Shown here: in pieces, positions 52,815 through 62,424 of the stretch | Layout: each line of letters opens with the position of its first letter | Position numbering within the stretch: the stretch's first letter is position 1 | Origin: Deltaproteobacteria bacterium IMCC39524 | GTDB lineage: Bacteria; Desulfobacterota; Desulfuromonadia; Desulfuromonadales; BM103 | NCBI GenBank assembly: GCA_029667085.1 | Contig: JARUHJ010000001.1 | Location: 992,001-1,056,000 of the forward strand | DNA length: 64,000 nt | Direction: 5' to 3' | Notes under the pieces: generated by a model | Databases searched by the model: none | What the model saw: only the letters and a program-made list of their open reading frames with translations | What the model was told of the DNA's origin: nothing | Translations under genes and position numbers: made by a program

Positions 52815-54854
52815 ATGAACTCTCTTAAGATAAAATTCCTCGGCTTGTGTTGTATCATTCTGATGGTCGCCATTGGTCTGACAACCTGGTACAACCTGAA
52901 AACGCAGAAAGCCATGCTCAGCAAACTGGCGTCAGAACATGGCCGCATGCTGACAGAAACAATCCGCAACAGTATCATTACGGACATGGCCAACGGTAAG
53001 AACGACCAGGTTGGCCACATTCTCGGTAAAATCAACAATGAGCCGGCCATAAATAGCGTACGGATCTTTGATGAATCCGGACGTATCCTGATGGCCGCCC
53101 TGCCGGAAGAGATAGGCGAACTGGTTTCAACCTCGGAACTGATGGCCTACCGAACAGGGAACTTCTCTTACGCAAGCACACTCTCCGGCCAGGACCACTT
53201 CAACTCCTTGGTCCCTATCTATAATGCGCAGGAGTGCTATGGGTGCCACGACGAGAACCTCAAGGTTCTTGGCATCCTCAACCTGCAACTCTCCCTGAAC
53301 ACTTTGGCAAACATGCAGAGCAGTGGACGAAACGCAACCATGGTCGCCTCCGGCGTCATGTTGGTCATACTGGTTCTGACCATTACTGCGTTTCTCCTGA
53401 TCTACGTTGACGCCCCGATTCGCAAGCTGGTCACCGCCATGGACCTTGTTGAGCAGGGCGAATTCGAACAGGCACACACTGTCGTCAGCAGTTCCGACGA
53501 AATGACGCTACTCTCTTCCAAGTTCAACTACATGGTGCAGCGGCTGAGGGAGCTTGTAGAAAAAACAGTGAATAACGAGCGTGAGCTTGCAGTCAACCAA
53601 GAAAAACTGGCTCACAACGAAGAAATCCATGCAATGAACATGACCCTTGAGGATCGCCTCAAGGAGATTGAGTATCTCAACATCAACCTCGAGGAACGTA
53701 TCGAGGAGATCGAGGAAGCCAACTACAAGATTGCCGACCTCGCCAGCGAACTCGAAGAGAAGAACATTGGACTAACCCAGGCGGTGGAACGTTTACAGGC
53801 GCTTTACAAAATGGGCTTGGCCGTTAACGCCACCATGGATCTCGACAAGCTCCTGAACCTTCTCAGCCAGAAGAGCTTGGAGACCATGAAAGCCCAGATC
53901 GGCTACATTCTCATGTTGAACGAGAAGAGTGGCAACCTGGTCGTTGGTGGCGGAGCAGGCCTCAGTGACGAGTTCGATCGTCAACTGGAGGTCCCCCTGA
54001 AACCTGGTGGTGTCTCCTATTGGGTCATGAACAACAATGAGCCCAAGCTAGTAAAAGATGTTGACAAAGCCCGTGAGTTCAGCAAGATGAGCCGGCTCGG
54101 CTTTATCCGAGAGTCCGTTCTTTGCGCGCCATTAAACGATAAAGAGAAAGTCATCGGCACGATCACCATCGCCAACCCGGTTGATGGCACAGAATTCAAC
54201 AACTCTGACCTCGAACTTCTCTCGACCATTGCAGCCCAGGCCAGTATCGCCATCCGTAACGCCCGACTCTATGAAGAGCAGGAGACCACGTACCTCAATA
54301 CAGTTCAGGCGCTCGTCTCGGCCATCGAGGCGAGTGACGCTTACACTCGTGGCCATTCCGAGCGCGTCACACGCTTCAGTGTCTCTCTGGCGAAGAAGAT
54401 GGGGATGGAAGGCGACGCCCTCAAGCAACTCGAGCAAGCTGCGATCCTGCACGATATTGGCAAAATAGGCATCGATGTCAACCTCCTCCACAAGAAGGAG
54501 AAGTTGACCCCTGCGGACATCGACGTTCTCAAGTTGCACCCCTCCATCGGCGTGCGCATACTTGAGCCGATCAGCTTCCTTGGTACAGTTCGCGAGATTA
54601 TTGAGCAGCACCACGAACGCTATGATGGTAACGGTTACCCGAATGGCCTGACTGGTGAGAACTGGCGCCTGGAAGGAAAGATCCTGGCTGTCTGTGACAC
54701 CTATGACGCCATGACCTCTGACAGACCCTACCGTAAAGCTCTCTCTCACGAGATTGCCATACAGGAGATACGCGACCATTCCGGCACCCAATTTGACCCT
54801 GAAGTCGCTACATCCTTTGTTGAGCTATTCAACGACGGGCAACTTCCTCATTAA
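52815..54854 (+). CDS. Membrane c-di-GMP phosphodiesterase: haem-binding sensor - HAMP - GAF - HD-GYP
   Basis: 679 residues. Membrane helix at about 8-26, periplasmic sensor (30-170), second helix (about 172-197), HAMP, a coiled coil (about 250-330), GAF (335-480) and HD-GYP (495-670). The sensor holds CYGCH at 141-145, a c-type haem attachment motif, so it may sense redox state or a gas. The HD-GYP motifs are intact: GHSERV, HDIGKIGI, HHERYDGNGYP. It should hydrolyse c-di-GMP. Followed 12 bases later by a GGDEF-like gene. Confidence 0.9.
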   Translation: MNSLKIKFLGLCCIILMVAIGLTTWYNLKTQKAMLSKLASEHGRMLTETIRNSIITDMANGKNDQVGHILGKINNEPAINSVRIFDESGRILMAALPEEIGELVSTSELMAYRTGNFSYASTLSGQDHFNSLVPIYNAQECYGCHDENLKVLGILNLQLSLNTLANMQSSGRNATMVASGVMLVILVLTITAFLLIYVDAPIRKLVTAMDLVEQGEFEQAHTVVSSSDEMTLLSSKFNYMVQRLRELVEKTVNNERELAVNQEKLAHNEEIHAMNMTLEDRLKEIEYLNINLEERIEEIEEANYKIADLASELEEKNIGLTQAVERLQALYKMGLAVNATMDLDKLLNLLSQKSLETMKAQIGYILMLNEKSGNLVVGGGAGLSDEFDRQLEVPLKPGGVSYWVMNNNEPKLVKDVDKAREFSKMSRLGFIRESVLCAPLNDKEKVIGTITIANPVDGTEFNNSDLELLSTIAAQASIAIRNARLYEEQETTYLNTVQALVSAIEASDAYTRGHSERVTRFSVSLAKKMGMEGDALKQLEQAAILHDIGKIGIDVNLLHKKEKLTPADIDVLKLHPSIGVRILEPISFLGTVREIIEQHHERYDGNGYPNGLTGENWRLEGKILAVCDTYDAMTSDRPYRKALSHEIAIQEIRDHSGTQFDPEVATSFVELFNDGQLPH

Positions 54855-54866
54855 TCAAAGAGTCCT

Positions 54867-57068
54867 ATGAAAGCAGCCTCTCCTTCCACAGCTTCAGAGC
54901 AGTCAAGGCGCTTTCGTTCCCTGCGCAGAAAAGTCTTTTTACCGTTCCTGTTCCTTATTGTGGCCTTAACTGCTGCGGCAATCTATGGGTCCATTCATCT
55001 GGCAGAGCATTCATTTCAAAATAGCGCCGACGAACGTCTGGCGGCCACCAAGGAAGTGCTGTATCGGGAGTTCAAGAAGCATGAGAGCATCCTGCAGACC
55101 TATGCTGTTATCATGCAGCAGTTCCAGTCTCTTTCCGAAAGATTTCACAATGAAGCCGAATTTGGCATCTTGCAGGACCGCCTTTTCAACACACTTGAAA
55201 AATCCAACATCGTAACCACCTTTTACCCAGCCGACATCCGGGGGCTCATTCAACAAGAAAGCCTTGTCGCACTCTTCGACCAGGTCCGCCGTAGCGGACA
55301 GCCTCGCTTTCGCTACAGCAATGAATTCGGTACAGTCCCTGTTCTCATGGTTGCGGCACCCATCTACACGGGTAACGATCTGAGCAGGATTCTCCTGCTG
55401 CAGACGTCCATGGGTGAAACTTTCTTGAGGAGTGTAACGTCTGCTCTAAACGTCACTGCAGCGCTGATGACACCTGAGGGCAAAACCATTGTTAAAAGTA
55501 ACCCTGCGTTTACCGACGTCGCCCTGAGCCCGGCCCAGATCAACCTGATTGGTAGCGGTCAACCACTTTTCCTCAATCACGACATTGGCACGGAGCCGGA
55601 GCGACATCTCTTCGCCATGATCCCTCTGGGCAGAAGTGACAGGATCATTCTTTCCCTCGAAGCCTCCCTGAAATCAACAACCGAGAGGCAGTCAGAAACC
55701 ATCTTGCGTATGATCCTGGTCATGAGTGCTGTCATCATCCTCGGCACTATTTTTTACTTTAGAAGAATCAGCCAGGTCACAAAGCCGGCAATAGAGTTAC
55801 TCAACGCGACCGAGGCAATTAGTTGCGGTAATCTGTCCTACCGGATTATGGATGTCGGTGATGATGAGTTAGGGCAGATCGCGACGTCCTTTAATAAGAT
55901 GGCAGAAGACCTTGAAAGCTCCTACCAGGAACGCGCCAGCCAGGATATTGCCGCCGCCATTGCTCAGGAAGAACAGAAGATGCAGCTGGTTTTGGAAAAG
56001 AAACAACGTGAGCGCGACAAAATCAACGATGAGTTAAACATTCTGCAACGCGAAACGAACGCCCTCTACCAGCTGAACCAGGCGATGACAGCATCAATTG
56101 AACTGAGCGTTATGTTCGATCGCATTCTACAGGTTCTCAATGAAAAGCTCTCTTGTGACCATATCGTACTGCTGAACCACAACCCCGGTGAAAGTGTCCT
56201 TGAAGTTGTACGCACGTCAGGTCTTGAGACGGGCGTTCTAAGTAAGGTGCAGTTCACGTTTAGCCAAGGAATAACTGGAGAAGCAGCTCAAAGTCAACGG
56301 ATGATTTATGTCAAGGACATCGATGAGGATGACCGGAACCTCAGTTACCATGGGCTGATTGCCACCCGTGGTTCGATGATTTCCGTGCCTCTGGTGATCA
56401 AGGGTCGGCTTGTTGGAGTCATCAACCTGCATAAAAAACTGAAGGATGGCTTCTCAGCATCAGAGCAAAGACTGGTACAGGCGATAGCCAACCAGACAGC
56501 GATGGCCGTTGACAATGCCCAACTCCAGGAGAAAAGCCGGGATCTGAGCAATACAGACGAGCTGACCGGTCTCTCCAATCGCAGGCATTTCCAGGAGATC
56601 CTCAAACGTGAAGTTGCCCAGGCGCGTCGCTTCAGCTCGAACTTCTCTGTCATCATGTGTGACATTGACGAATTCAAACAACATAAATCAACGCTCGGCA
56701 ACATTCAGTCCGACGCCCTGCTCAGGCAGGTCGGCCAGGCGCTTTTGAAAAGCACCCGCAGTATTGACCTGGTCAGTCGTTTTGGTACCGACCAGTTCAT
56801 TATCATGTTACCCAAGACCTCCAAGAAAGGCGCCTTTTGTGCAGCGGAAAAACTGCGCAAACACATCCTCGGAGAGGATTTCTCTGCCCACCTCCACTCA
56901 GATCTGGACTTCAAGGTGACGGTCTCTTTCGGTGTCACAGAATTTCCCGGTGACAGCAAAAACATATACGAGCTTCTGAATCTTGCAGATCGAGCGCTTT
57001 ACGCCGCAAAGAAAGACGGCAGCAACTGTACGGTCGTCTGGGAGGGCACTGCTCCCGGACCTGAATAA
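54867..57068 (+). CDS. Membrane protein with HAMP - GAF - degenerate GGDEF domains
   Basis: 733 residues. Two membrane helices (about 27-46 and 285-305) bracket a ~240-residue periplasmic domain; then HAMP, a coiled coil (about 360-400), GAF (405-560) and a GGDEF-like domain (570-725). The signature motif is GTDQF (640-644) instead of GG(D/E)EF, with glutamine at the catalytic glutamate. The upstream substrate region is also altered (DIDEFKQHKSTLGN lacks the usual N-D and G-H). It is probably inactive as a cyclase and may sense GTP or partner the HD-GYP protein; this is inference. Confidence 0.85.
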   Translation: MKAASPSTASEQSRRFRSLRRKVFLPFLFLIVALTAAAIYGSIHLAEHSFQNSADERLAATKEVLYREFKKHESILQTYAVIMQQFQSLSERFHNEAEFGILQDRLFNTLEKSNIVTTFYPADIRGLIQQESLVALFDQVRRSGQPRFRYSNEFGTVPVLMVAAPIYTGNDLSRILLLQTSMGETFLRSVTSALNVTAALMTPEGKTIVKSNPAFTDVALSPAQINLIGSGQPLFLNHDIGTEPERHLFAMIPLGRSDRIILSLEASLKSTTERQSETILRMILVMSAVIILGTIFYFRRISQVTKPAIELLNATEAISCGNLSYRIMDVGDDELGQIATSFNKMAEDLESSYQERASQDIAAAIAQEEQKMQLVLEKKQRERDKINDELNILQRETNALYQLNQAMTASIELSVMFDRILQVLNEKLSCDHIVLLNHNPGESVLEVVRTSGLETGVLSKVQFTFSQGITGEAAQSQRMIYVKDIDEDDRNLSYHGLIATRGSMISVPLVIKGRLVGVINLHKKLKDGFSASEQRLVQAIANQTAMAVDNAQLQEKSRDLSNTDELTGLSNRRHFQEILKREVAQARRFSSNFSVIMCDIDEFKQHKSTLGNIQSDALLRQVGQALLKSTRSIDLVSRFGTDQFIIMLPKTSKKGAFCAAEKLRKHILGEDFSAHLHSDLDFKVTVSFGVTEFPGDSKNIYELLNLADRALYAAKKDGSNCTVVWEGTAPGPE

Positions 57069-57081
57069 CAATTGACGCAGG

Positions 57082-57127
57082 ACAAACTAAAGGCCACCTC
57101 ATTGTAGTGAGGTGGCCTTTAGTTTGT
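57082..57127. terminator. Bidirectional terminator with a 20-bp perfect stem
   Basis: ACAAACTAAAGGCCACCTCA (57082-57101) pairs with TGAGGTGGCCTTTAGTTTGT (57108-57127) around a six-base loop. It lies between convergent genes (54867 on plus, argC on minus). The A/T-rich ends provide weak T-runs both ways. Confidence 0.85.
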
Positions 57128-57201
57128 TGTGAGCATTCAGTTCTCAGGCAGAGCAAAGACTTGCAAAAGACCTGTCACGATAAGTTCAATTCCGACACTC
57201 C

Positions 57202-58239
57202 TTACGGAAAGACGGGGGGAAGCAACAAGCCCCGCTCCTCAGGCAAAGAAAGCATAAGGTTCATATTTTGAATAGCCTGTCCTGCCGCACCTTTGACCAG
57301 GTTATCAATAGCGGCAAGAGCAATCACCCGCCCGGTCCGTTCATCGACAGACAAACCTATATCACAGTAGTTACTGCCACGTACCTGGGCAATATTGGGA
57401 AATTTTCCTTTTGGCAGCACCCTGACAAAACTCTCGGCAGCGTATTTTTCAAGATACACTTCATGTAATTCATCGAGCGACATCATGTCAGTCAAACTCG
57501 CGTAGCAGGTGCTCAGGATACCTCGATTCACAGGCAAGAGATGCGGGGTAAAACTGATCTTGACGCTCTCCCCTGCCAGCCGTGTCAGCGACTGTTCAAT
57601 CTCGGGCGTATGGCGATGCCTTGGCAGGCTATAGGCTTTAAATCCCTCATTGACCTCACAGTAGAGAGTATCGACCTTGGCAGCACGACCGGCACCACTC
57701 GTACCGGATTTGCTATCCACGATAAGGGTTTTATGATCAATCAAACCCTTTTCGAGTAAAGGTGCCAATGCCAGAGCAACACTGGTCGGGTAACATCCAG
57801 GATTGGCAATCAGACGAGCCTCGGAAATCTTCGCACGAAACAGCTCAGGCAATCCATAAACTGCTTCATCAAGCAGTTCTCTGGCAGTATGCTCCTGGTA
57901 CCATTCTTCGTAAACTTCGACATCAGCGATACGGAAGTCGGCCGAGAGATCAACAACCCTGCAACCGGCAGCCAACAATGCCGGGATCATCCCCATAGCT
58001 GTTTGGTGAGGGACCGCGGTAAAAACCAGAGCAGCACGGCCAGCAAGAGCAACCGGATCTACATCTTCGAAACACAGGTCAACAATCCCTTGTAAAGAAG
58101 GGAACACATCGCTGACCAACTGTCCGGCGTATTGTCTCGAGGTTACGCACACCAGTTCTGTATCGGGATGCAGAGAAAGCAACCTGAGCAGCTCGACGCC
58201 GGTGTAACCACTCGCACCAATAACAGCAACCCGATGCAT
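57202..58239 (-). CDS. argC: N-acetyl-gamma-glutamyl-phosphate reductase
   Basis: 345 residues; NADPH-dependent step of arginine synthesis. [14 protein letters not shown] at the start, the catalytic cysteine in [17 protein letters not shown], and HRHTPEIEQ with the active-site histidine. No other arg gene is nearby. Confidence 0.96.
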   Translation of the reverse strand: MHRVAVIGASGYTGVELLRLLSLHPDTELVCVTSRQYAGQLVSDVFPSLQGIVDLCFEDVDPVALAGRAALVFTAVPHQTAMGMIPALLAAGCRVVDLSADFRIADVEVYEEWYQEHTARELLDEAVYGLPELFRAKISEARLIANPGCYPTSVALALAPLLEKGLIDHKTLIVDSKSGTSGAGRAAKVDTLYCEVNEGFKAYSLPRHRHTPEIEQSLTRLAGESVKISFTPHLLPVNRGILSTCYASLTDMMSLDELHEVYLEKYAAESFVRVLPKGKFPNIAQVRGSNYCDIGLSVDERTGRVIALAAIDNLVKGAAGQAIQNMNLMLSLPEERGLLLPPVFP

Positions 58240-58289
58240 ATCAACTCCTTAAATTATTATCCACTCGCTGAATTATATATCACTCGAAA

Positions 58290-58321
58290 CGGAAAAAGGG
58301 AAACCCGCAGGGTTTCCCTTT
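58290..58321 (-). terminator. Terminator after rpsI
   Basis: AAAGGGAAACCC (58295-58306) pairs with GGGTTTCCCTTT (58310-58321), with a T-run on the minus strand. It closes the rplM-rpsI operon. Confidence 0.85.
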
Positions 58322-58359
58322 CAACCAAATACCCTATAGACCCTGAGGGCCGTAAAGCA

Positions 58360-58752
58360 TTAACGCTTGGAGAACTGGAAGCTACGGCGTGCACCGCGTC
58401 GACCGTACTTCTTACGTTCCTTGATACGACTGTCGCGGGTAATGAAACCAGCCTTTTTCAGCGAATCACGCAGCTGCGGATCGATCTCGAGCAGAGCCTT
58501 GGTGATGCCATGTTTGATAGCTCCAGCCTGACCGGAAGGACCACCACCACAAACGTTAACGGAAATATCAAACTTACCGGTATTCTCGGTCAGTTCGAGA
58601 GGCTGACGCACAACCATTTTAGAGGTCGGGCGGCCGAAGTACTCGTCGATAGTCCGCTTGTTAATGATGATCTCACCTGTACCCGGCGTCATCCTGACAC
58701 GGGCAATAGATGTTTTCCTTTTACCGGTGGCGTAAAATTTCTGTTCGGCCAT
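58360..58752 (-). CDS. rpsI: 30S ribosomal protein S9
   Basis: 130 residues; [18 protein letters not shown] at the start, [20 protein letters not shown] in the middle and the basic tail ending FQFSKR that contacts P-site tRNA. Encoded 22 bases after rplM. Confidence 0.97.
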   Translation of the reverse strand: MAEQKFYATGKRKTSIARVRMTPGTGEIIINKRTIDEYFGRPTSKMVVRQPLELTENTGKFDISVNVCGGGPSGQAGAIKHGITKALLEIDPQLRDSLKKAGFITRDSRIKERKKYGRRGARRSFQFSKR

Positions 58753-58774
58753 CGTCTATTTCTCCTGAATTCCC

Positions 58775-59203
58775 TTAAACCTGAAGTTCTTTGGGTTGCT
58801 GTGCCTGATGCGGATGATCGGCACCGCAGTAGACTTTAAGTTTTTTAAACATCTGACGTCCGAGCTTGTTCTTTGGCAACATCCCTTTGACCGCTTTGCG
58901 GATCAGCTCTTCGGGTGTCTTCTCGAGCATTTTACCTGCAGAGATCGAAGTCAGGCCACCGGTGTAACCACTGTGGCGATGATACATCTTCTGGCTGAGT
59001 TTGTTACCGGTCAAACGCACCTTTTCTGCATTGAGAACAATGACAAAGTCACCTGTATCAACGCTCGGCGTATAAATGGCCTTGTGCTTGCCGCGCAGGA
59101 CCTTGGCAATTTCTGTCGCCATACGGCCCAGAACTTTATCTTCCAGATCAACAACGTACCAGTCTTTCTGGAGATCTTCATTTTTTGCAACTGGAGTACT
59201 CAT
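58775..59203 (-). CDS. rplM: 50S ribosomal protein L13
   Basis: 142 residues; [34 protein letters not shown] and [20 protein letters not shown] are L13 hallmarks. The leader contains CTGTGAG/CTTACAG complementary words that could be an autoregulatory hairpin, as is known for L13 leaders elsewhere. Confidence 0.97.
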   Translation of the reverse strand: MSTPVAKNEDLQKDWYVVDLEDKVLGRMATEIAKVLRGKHKAIYTPSVDTGDFVIVLNAEKVRLTGNKLSQKMYHRHSGYTGGLTSISAGKMLEKTPEELIRKAVKGMLPKNKLGRQMFKKLKVYCGADHPHQAQQPKELQV

Positions 59204-59256
59204 TACTATCCTCTCTAGATCAGTTCTGTAAGTTAACGGGGCTCACAGAAACTCGA

Positions 59257-59285
59257 AATTTAGTCAAAAGGCCTGATGATGTCAA
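59257..59285 (-). promoter_or_regulatory. Sigma-70-type promoter for rplM-rpsI
   Basis: On the minus strand TTGACA (59285-59280), 17-base spacer, TAAATT (59262-59257), about 45 bases of leader before the ATG at 59203. Confidence 0.78.
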
Positions 59286-59344
59286 GCTTTTTCTCCATTT
59301 AGATAACACTTAATTCAGGCCTGGCCACAGAGACCATCAATCGA

Positions 59345-60412
59345 TTAATTCGGCACGAATGAATGGTCTTTGTTAATCCTGCTGCAAAGCGCTGACAACA
59401 GCTTGACTGCGCCCTCCAGGTCGACCCAATCAAGAACCTCGACCGGAGTGTGCATATAGCGCAGCGGGATGCTGATCAACGCCGTCGCGACACCACCATG
59501 CACCAACTGCATGACATTTGCGTCCGTTCCCGTAGCACGAGGGATGCCCATGATCTGGCAGGGGATATTTTCTTCCTCTGCCGTTTTTATGAGGAGATCG
59601 AAAAGCACCGGGTTGATATTAGGTCCACGCGCAATCACGGGGCCCTTACCGAGGCTCACCTCACCGAGGTCCTTATGGTCTGCACCGGGGTAATCGCTGG
59701 CAAAGCCGACTTCGACGGCAATACCAATATCAGGCTGTACGCCGTAAGCACTGGTTGCGCCGCCGCGCAAGCCAACCTCTTCCTGAACGGTTGAAACACC
59801 GTGCAGATCAACCGTCATACGATTCTGACGACGGACCTCCCTGAGCACCTGGGCAACAATGAAAGCGCCCATTTTGTCATCGAAGGCGCGTGATGTCAGT
59901 CGCGTGCCCTGCAAGCGCTCGACGCCGACACGAAAAGTGACTGGATCACCGATCGACACCAGCTTGACAGCCTCGTCTTTGCTGCTACAGCCGATATCGA
60001 TAAACTGACTTTTAAAGGGGACGACCGTTTCCCGATCTTTGACCTCGATCTGGTGAATCGGTCTTTTACCAACAACACCGGCAATCGGACCGCCAGAGGT
60101 ATGGACCGTAACCCGCTGTCCCGGAACCAGGTGCGCATCAACACCGCCGATCGGAGCAAAAAAAAGATAACCCTGTTCATCGACATATTTGACCATGAAG
60201 CCTATTTCATCACAGTGTCCCGCAAGCATCAAACGCGGGGCGCCTTGCGGGCCCTTAACATGCGCTACCACGTTACCCATCACATCGGTACGGACATCAT
60301 CGGCAACATCAGCAAGAGCCTCACGAATGACCCGTTGAGCTGGTTGCTCAAAACCGGAAGGGCTCGGCGCTTCAATCAGCTCCTTGAAAAACTTAAAATC
60401 ATTCTCATTCAT
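59345..60412 (-). CDS. M42-family metallopeptidase (glutamyl/cellulase-type aminopeptidase)
   Basis: 355 residues. Metal-site motifs: AGHCDEIGFMV, RAFDDKMGAF, TVQEEVGLRG and EVGFASDYPG, with a late histidine in RYMHTPVE. This family forms large tetrahedral aminopeptidases that degrade short peptides in the cytoplasm. Ends near rplM; upstream gene is miaB 18 bases away. Confidence 0.92.
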   Translation of the reverse strand: MNENDFKFFKELIEAPSPSGFEQPAQRVIREALADVADDVRTDVMGNVVAHVKGPQGAPRLMLAGHCDEIGFMVKYVDEQGYLFFAPIGGVDAHLVPGQRVTVHTSGGPIAGVVGKRPIHQIEVKDRETVVPFKSQFIDIGCSSKDEAVKLVSIGDPVTFRVGVERLQGTRLTSRAFDDKMGAFIVAQVLREVRRQNRMTVDLHGVSTVQEEVGLRGGATSAYGVQPDIGIAVEVGFASDYPGADHKDLGEVSLGKGPVIARGPNINPVLFDLLIKTAEEENIPCQIMGIPRATGTDANVMQLVHGGVATALISIPLRYMHTPVEVLDWVDLEGAVKLLSALCSRINKDHSFVPN

Positions 60413-60430
60413 TCCATGGCTCCTCTTCTC

Positions 60431-61756
60431 TTATTCGACCAGCTCCCCCAGCAGGGAGTTGCGAAATGCTTTCGTAATTTTCACCGAAACCAGCTTACCG
60501 GCAAGCTCAGCAGGCCCGGCAAAATTAACGATACGATTCCAGGTAGATCGGCCGAACATCTGTCCTGCCCCGACCTTGCTCTCACCCTCAACAAGGACTT
60601 CCTGAATTGTGCCAACATCAGCCTCCCAGGTCTGTCGACTGATTTCCTGCTGCAGTTCAAGCATGCGGTTGAACTGATCTTGTTTAACCTCTGCCGGCGT
60701 GTCATCTGCCATATCCGCGGCACTCGTGCCACGTCGCGGAGAATAAATAAAGGAATAAATCTCCGTGTAACGGACCTTTTCAAGCAAAGACATCGTCTCG
60801 GCGAAATCCGCCTCGGTTTCTCCGGGAAAGCCGACGATAATGTCAGAGGAGAGACGGATTTCCGGACAAACCTGCCGGAGACGCTCGACGACCCCCAGGT
60901 ATCTCTCCCTGGTATAGCCACGGTTCATCGCTTTGAGGATGTTGTTGGAACCACATTGCACCGGCAAATGCAAATGTTTGCAGAGCTTGTCGAGGCGACC
61001 GAAGCACTCGATCAGGTCGTCGGAGAGATCTTTCGGATGCGATGTGGTAAAGCGAATACGGTCAATACCATCGACGGCATTGACCTGCTCAAGAAGTCCG
61101 GCAAAACTGAGCTCGCCATCGTCCTTAAGACCATAGGAATTAACATTCTGGCCGATCAAAGTGATCTCGCGAACGCCCTGAGCCGCCAACTCACGGATTT
61201 CTTCAAGGATCTCGGTGCTGGGGCGACTGATCTCTCGACCCCGAACATAAGGAACAACACAATAACTGCAGAAATTATCGCAGCCCTGCATGACCGTCAC
61301 AAAGCGGGTGTAAGCTTCCTGGCCGGTTCGTGAGGGAAAAAGCTGCAACCGGGTTTCACGATCGAGGAACTCGGTCTCTTCGCAACGCACATGTTTCTCG
61401 GCAACCTGCTGCACCATCTCAGGGAGACGATGGACGTTATGGGTTCCGAAAACCAGGTCCAGGTAAGAGAACTCTTCCAGCAACTGCTTGCCCTCCTGCT
61501 GGGCGATGCAGCCGCCCATACCGAGGATCAGGTCAGGTTTGCGTTCCTTCATCGGTTTGAAACGACCCAGATGACCATAAGCTTTACGCACAGCTTTATC
61601 GCGTACAGCACAGGTGTTGAGCAGAATCAGGTCAGCCTGCTCCGGTTCTTCGACTTGGTAATAACCGATTTCATCGAGCAGGCCGACAATCCGCTCCGAG
61701 TCGACCACGTTCATCTGGCAACCAAAAGTTTCCAGGTAAAAAGCTTTATCGTTCAT
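60431..61756 (-). CDS. miaB: tRNA-2-methylthio-N6-dimethylallyladenosine synthase
   Basis: 441 residues. N-terminal UPF0004 domain with cysteines in FGCQMNVVDSE, NTCAVRDKA and GGCIAQ; radical-SAM cluster CDNFCSYC; C-terminal TRAM domain. It adds the methylthio group to A37 of tRNA. Probably co-transcribed with the M42 peptidase gene downstream. Confidence 0.95.
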   Translation of the reverse strand: MNDKAFYLETFGCQMNVVDSERIVGLLDEIGYYQVEEPEQADLILLNTCAVRDKAVRKAYGHLGRFKPMKERKPDLILGMGGCIAQQEGKQLLEEFSYLDLVFGTHNVHRLPEMVQQVAEKHVRCEETEFLDRETRLQLFPSRTGQEAYTRFVTVMQGCDNFCSYCVVPYVRGREISRPSTEILEEIRELAAQGVREITLIGQNVNSYGLKDDGELSFAGLLEQVNAVDGIDRIRFTTSHPKDLSDDLIECFGRLDKLCKHLHLPVQCGSNNILKAMNRGYTRERYLGVVERLRQVCPEIRLSSDIIVGFPGETEADFAETMSLLEKVRYTEIYSFIYSPRRGTSAADMADDTPAEVKQDQFNRMLELQQEISRQTWEADVGTIQEVLVEGESKVGAGQMFGRSTWNRIVNFAGPAELAGKLVSVKITKAFRNSLLGELVE

Positions 61757-61863
61757 AGAAGGACATCCATAAGTTTTTTTGTTCTGACAAACTATTAAAC
61801 GGCCAGAGGCTAACTAAAAACTTAACAAAAGCAAAATGTTAAGGAATCTTTCGGTTAACTCAG

Positions 61864-62424
61864 CTATGAGTTAATCCCTTCAGCCTCATTCTTTGTATCT
61901 GCTTCTGGAGAAGTTCCAACCGGAGTCATTACAGGCTTAATCACTTTCTCCAGGAGGTCCGTCGCTTTGCGAGGATGTTCCAGACAGTGAAGAACCAACC
62001 GTTTTTCCTTGCCCTGGTGAACACGCAAGGTGCCTAGCTCTGCGCCCTGCTGATGCAGGCTGAAATAGGTAACCTCCTCAAGCTTCATTTCTTCAGTATG
62101 CAGCCGCCATAGCCCACGCTGTAACAGCAAACGTCGATCTGTGATCGCATAATAGACTTGATTCCACTCCAGGCGAGCCTGAAGAAGGTGACCGACACTG
62201 AAGTAGACACCCAGGAGAACAAACGGCAGTGGCAGCCAGACCAACCAGGGGAGTGCATATTCATCAGCAAGGGCCAAGCCGAGGACCTGCCAATAGGAGC
62301 AAATCGCCAGAAAAACCAACCCGAAGATCGAGTGTTTCCAGTGCCTGAAGGTGTAACAACGCGGCGCAGGACGCCCCTCCCAACAGACCTCTTCTCCAAC
62401 ATCCAGAACCAGACCCCGTTTCAT
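61864..62424 (-). CDS. PH-domain membrane protein
   Basis: 186 residues. Two membrane helices (about 32-50 and 60-80) followed by a bacterial PH (bPH2-like) domain: YYAITDRRLLLQRGLWRLHT and VTYFSLHQQGAELGTLRVHQ. Function unknown. It overlaps the next gene upstream by four bases (ATGA), so the pair is co-translated. Confidence 0.78.
   Translation of the reverse strand: MKRGLVLDVGEEVCWEGRPAPRCYTFRHWKHSIFGLVFLAICSYWQVLGLALADEYALPWLVWLPLPFVLLGVYFSVGHLLQARLEWNQVYYAITDRRLLLQRGLWRLHTEEMKLEEVTYFSLHQQGAELGTLRVHQGKEKRLVLHCLEHPRKATDLLEKVIKPVMTPVGTSPEADTKNEAEGINS

Noticed and set aside
60053-61333. 426-residue plus-strand frame spanning the M42 peptidase and miaB genes
   Set aside because: It crosses two well-supported minus-strand genes and has no ribosome site or family features.
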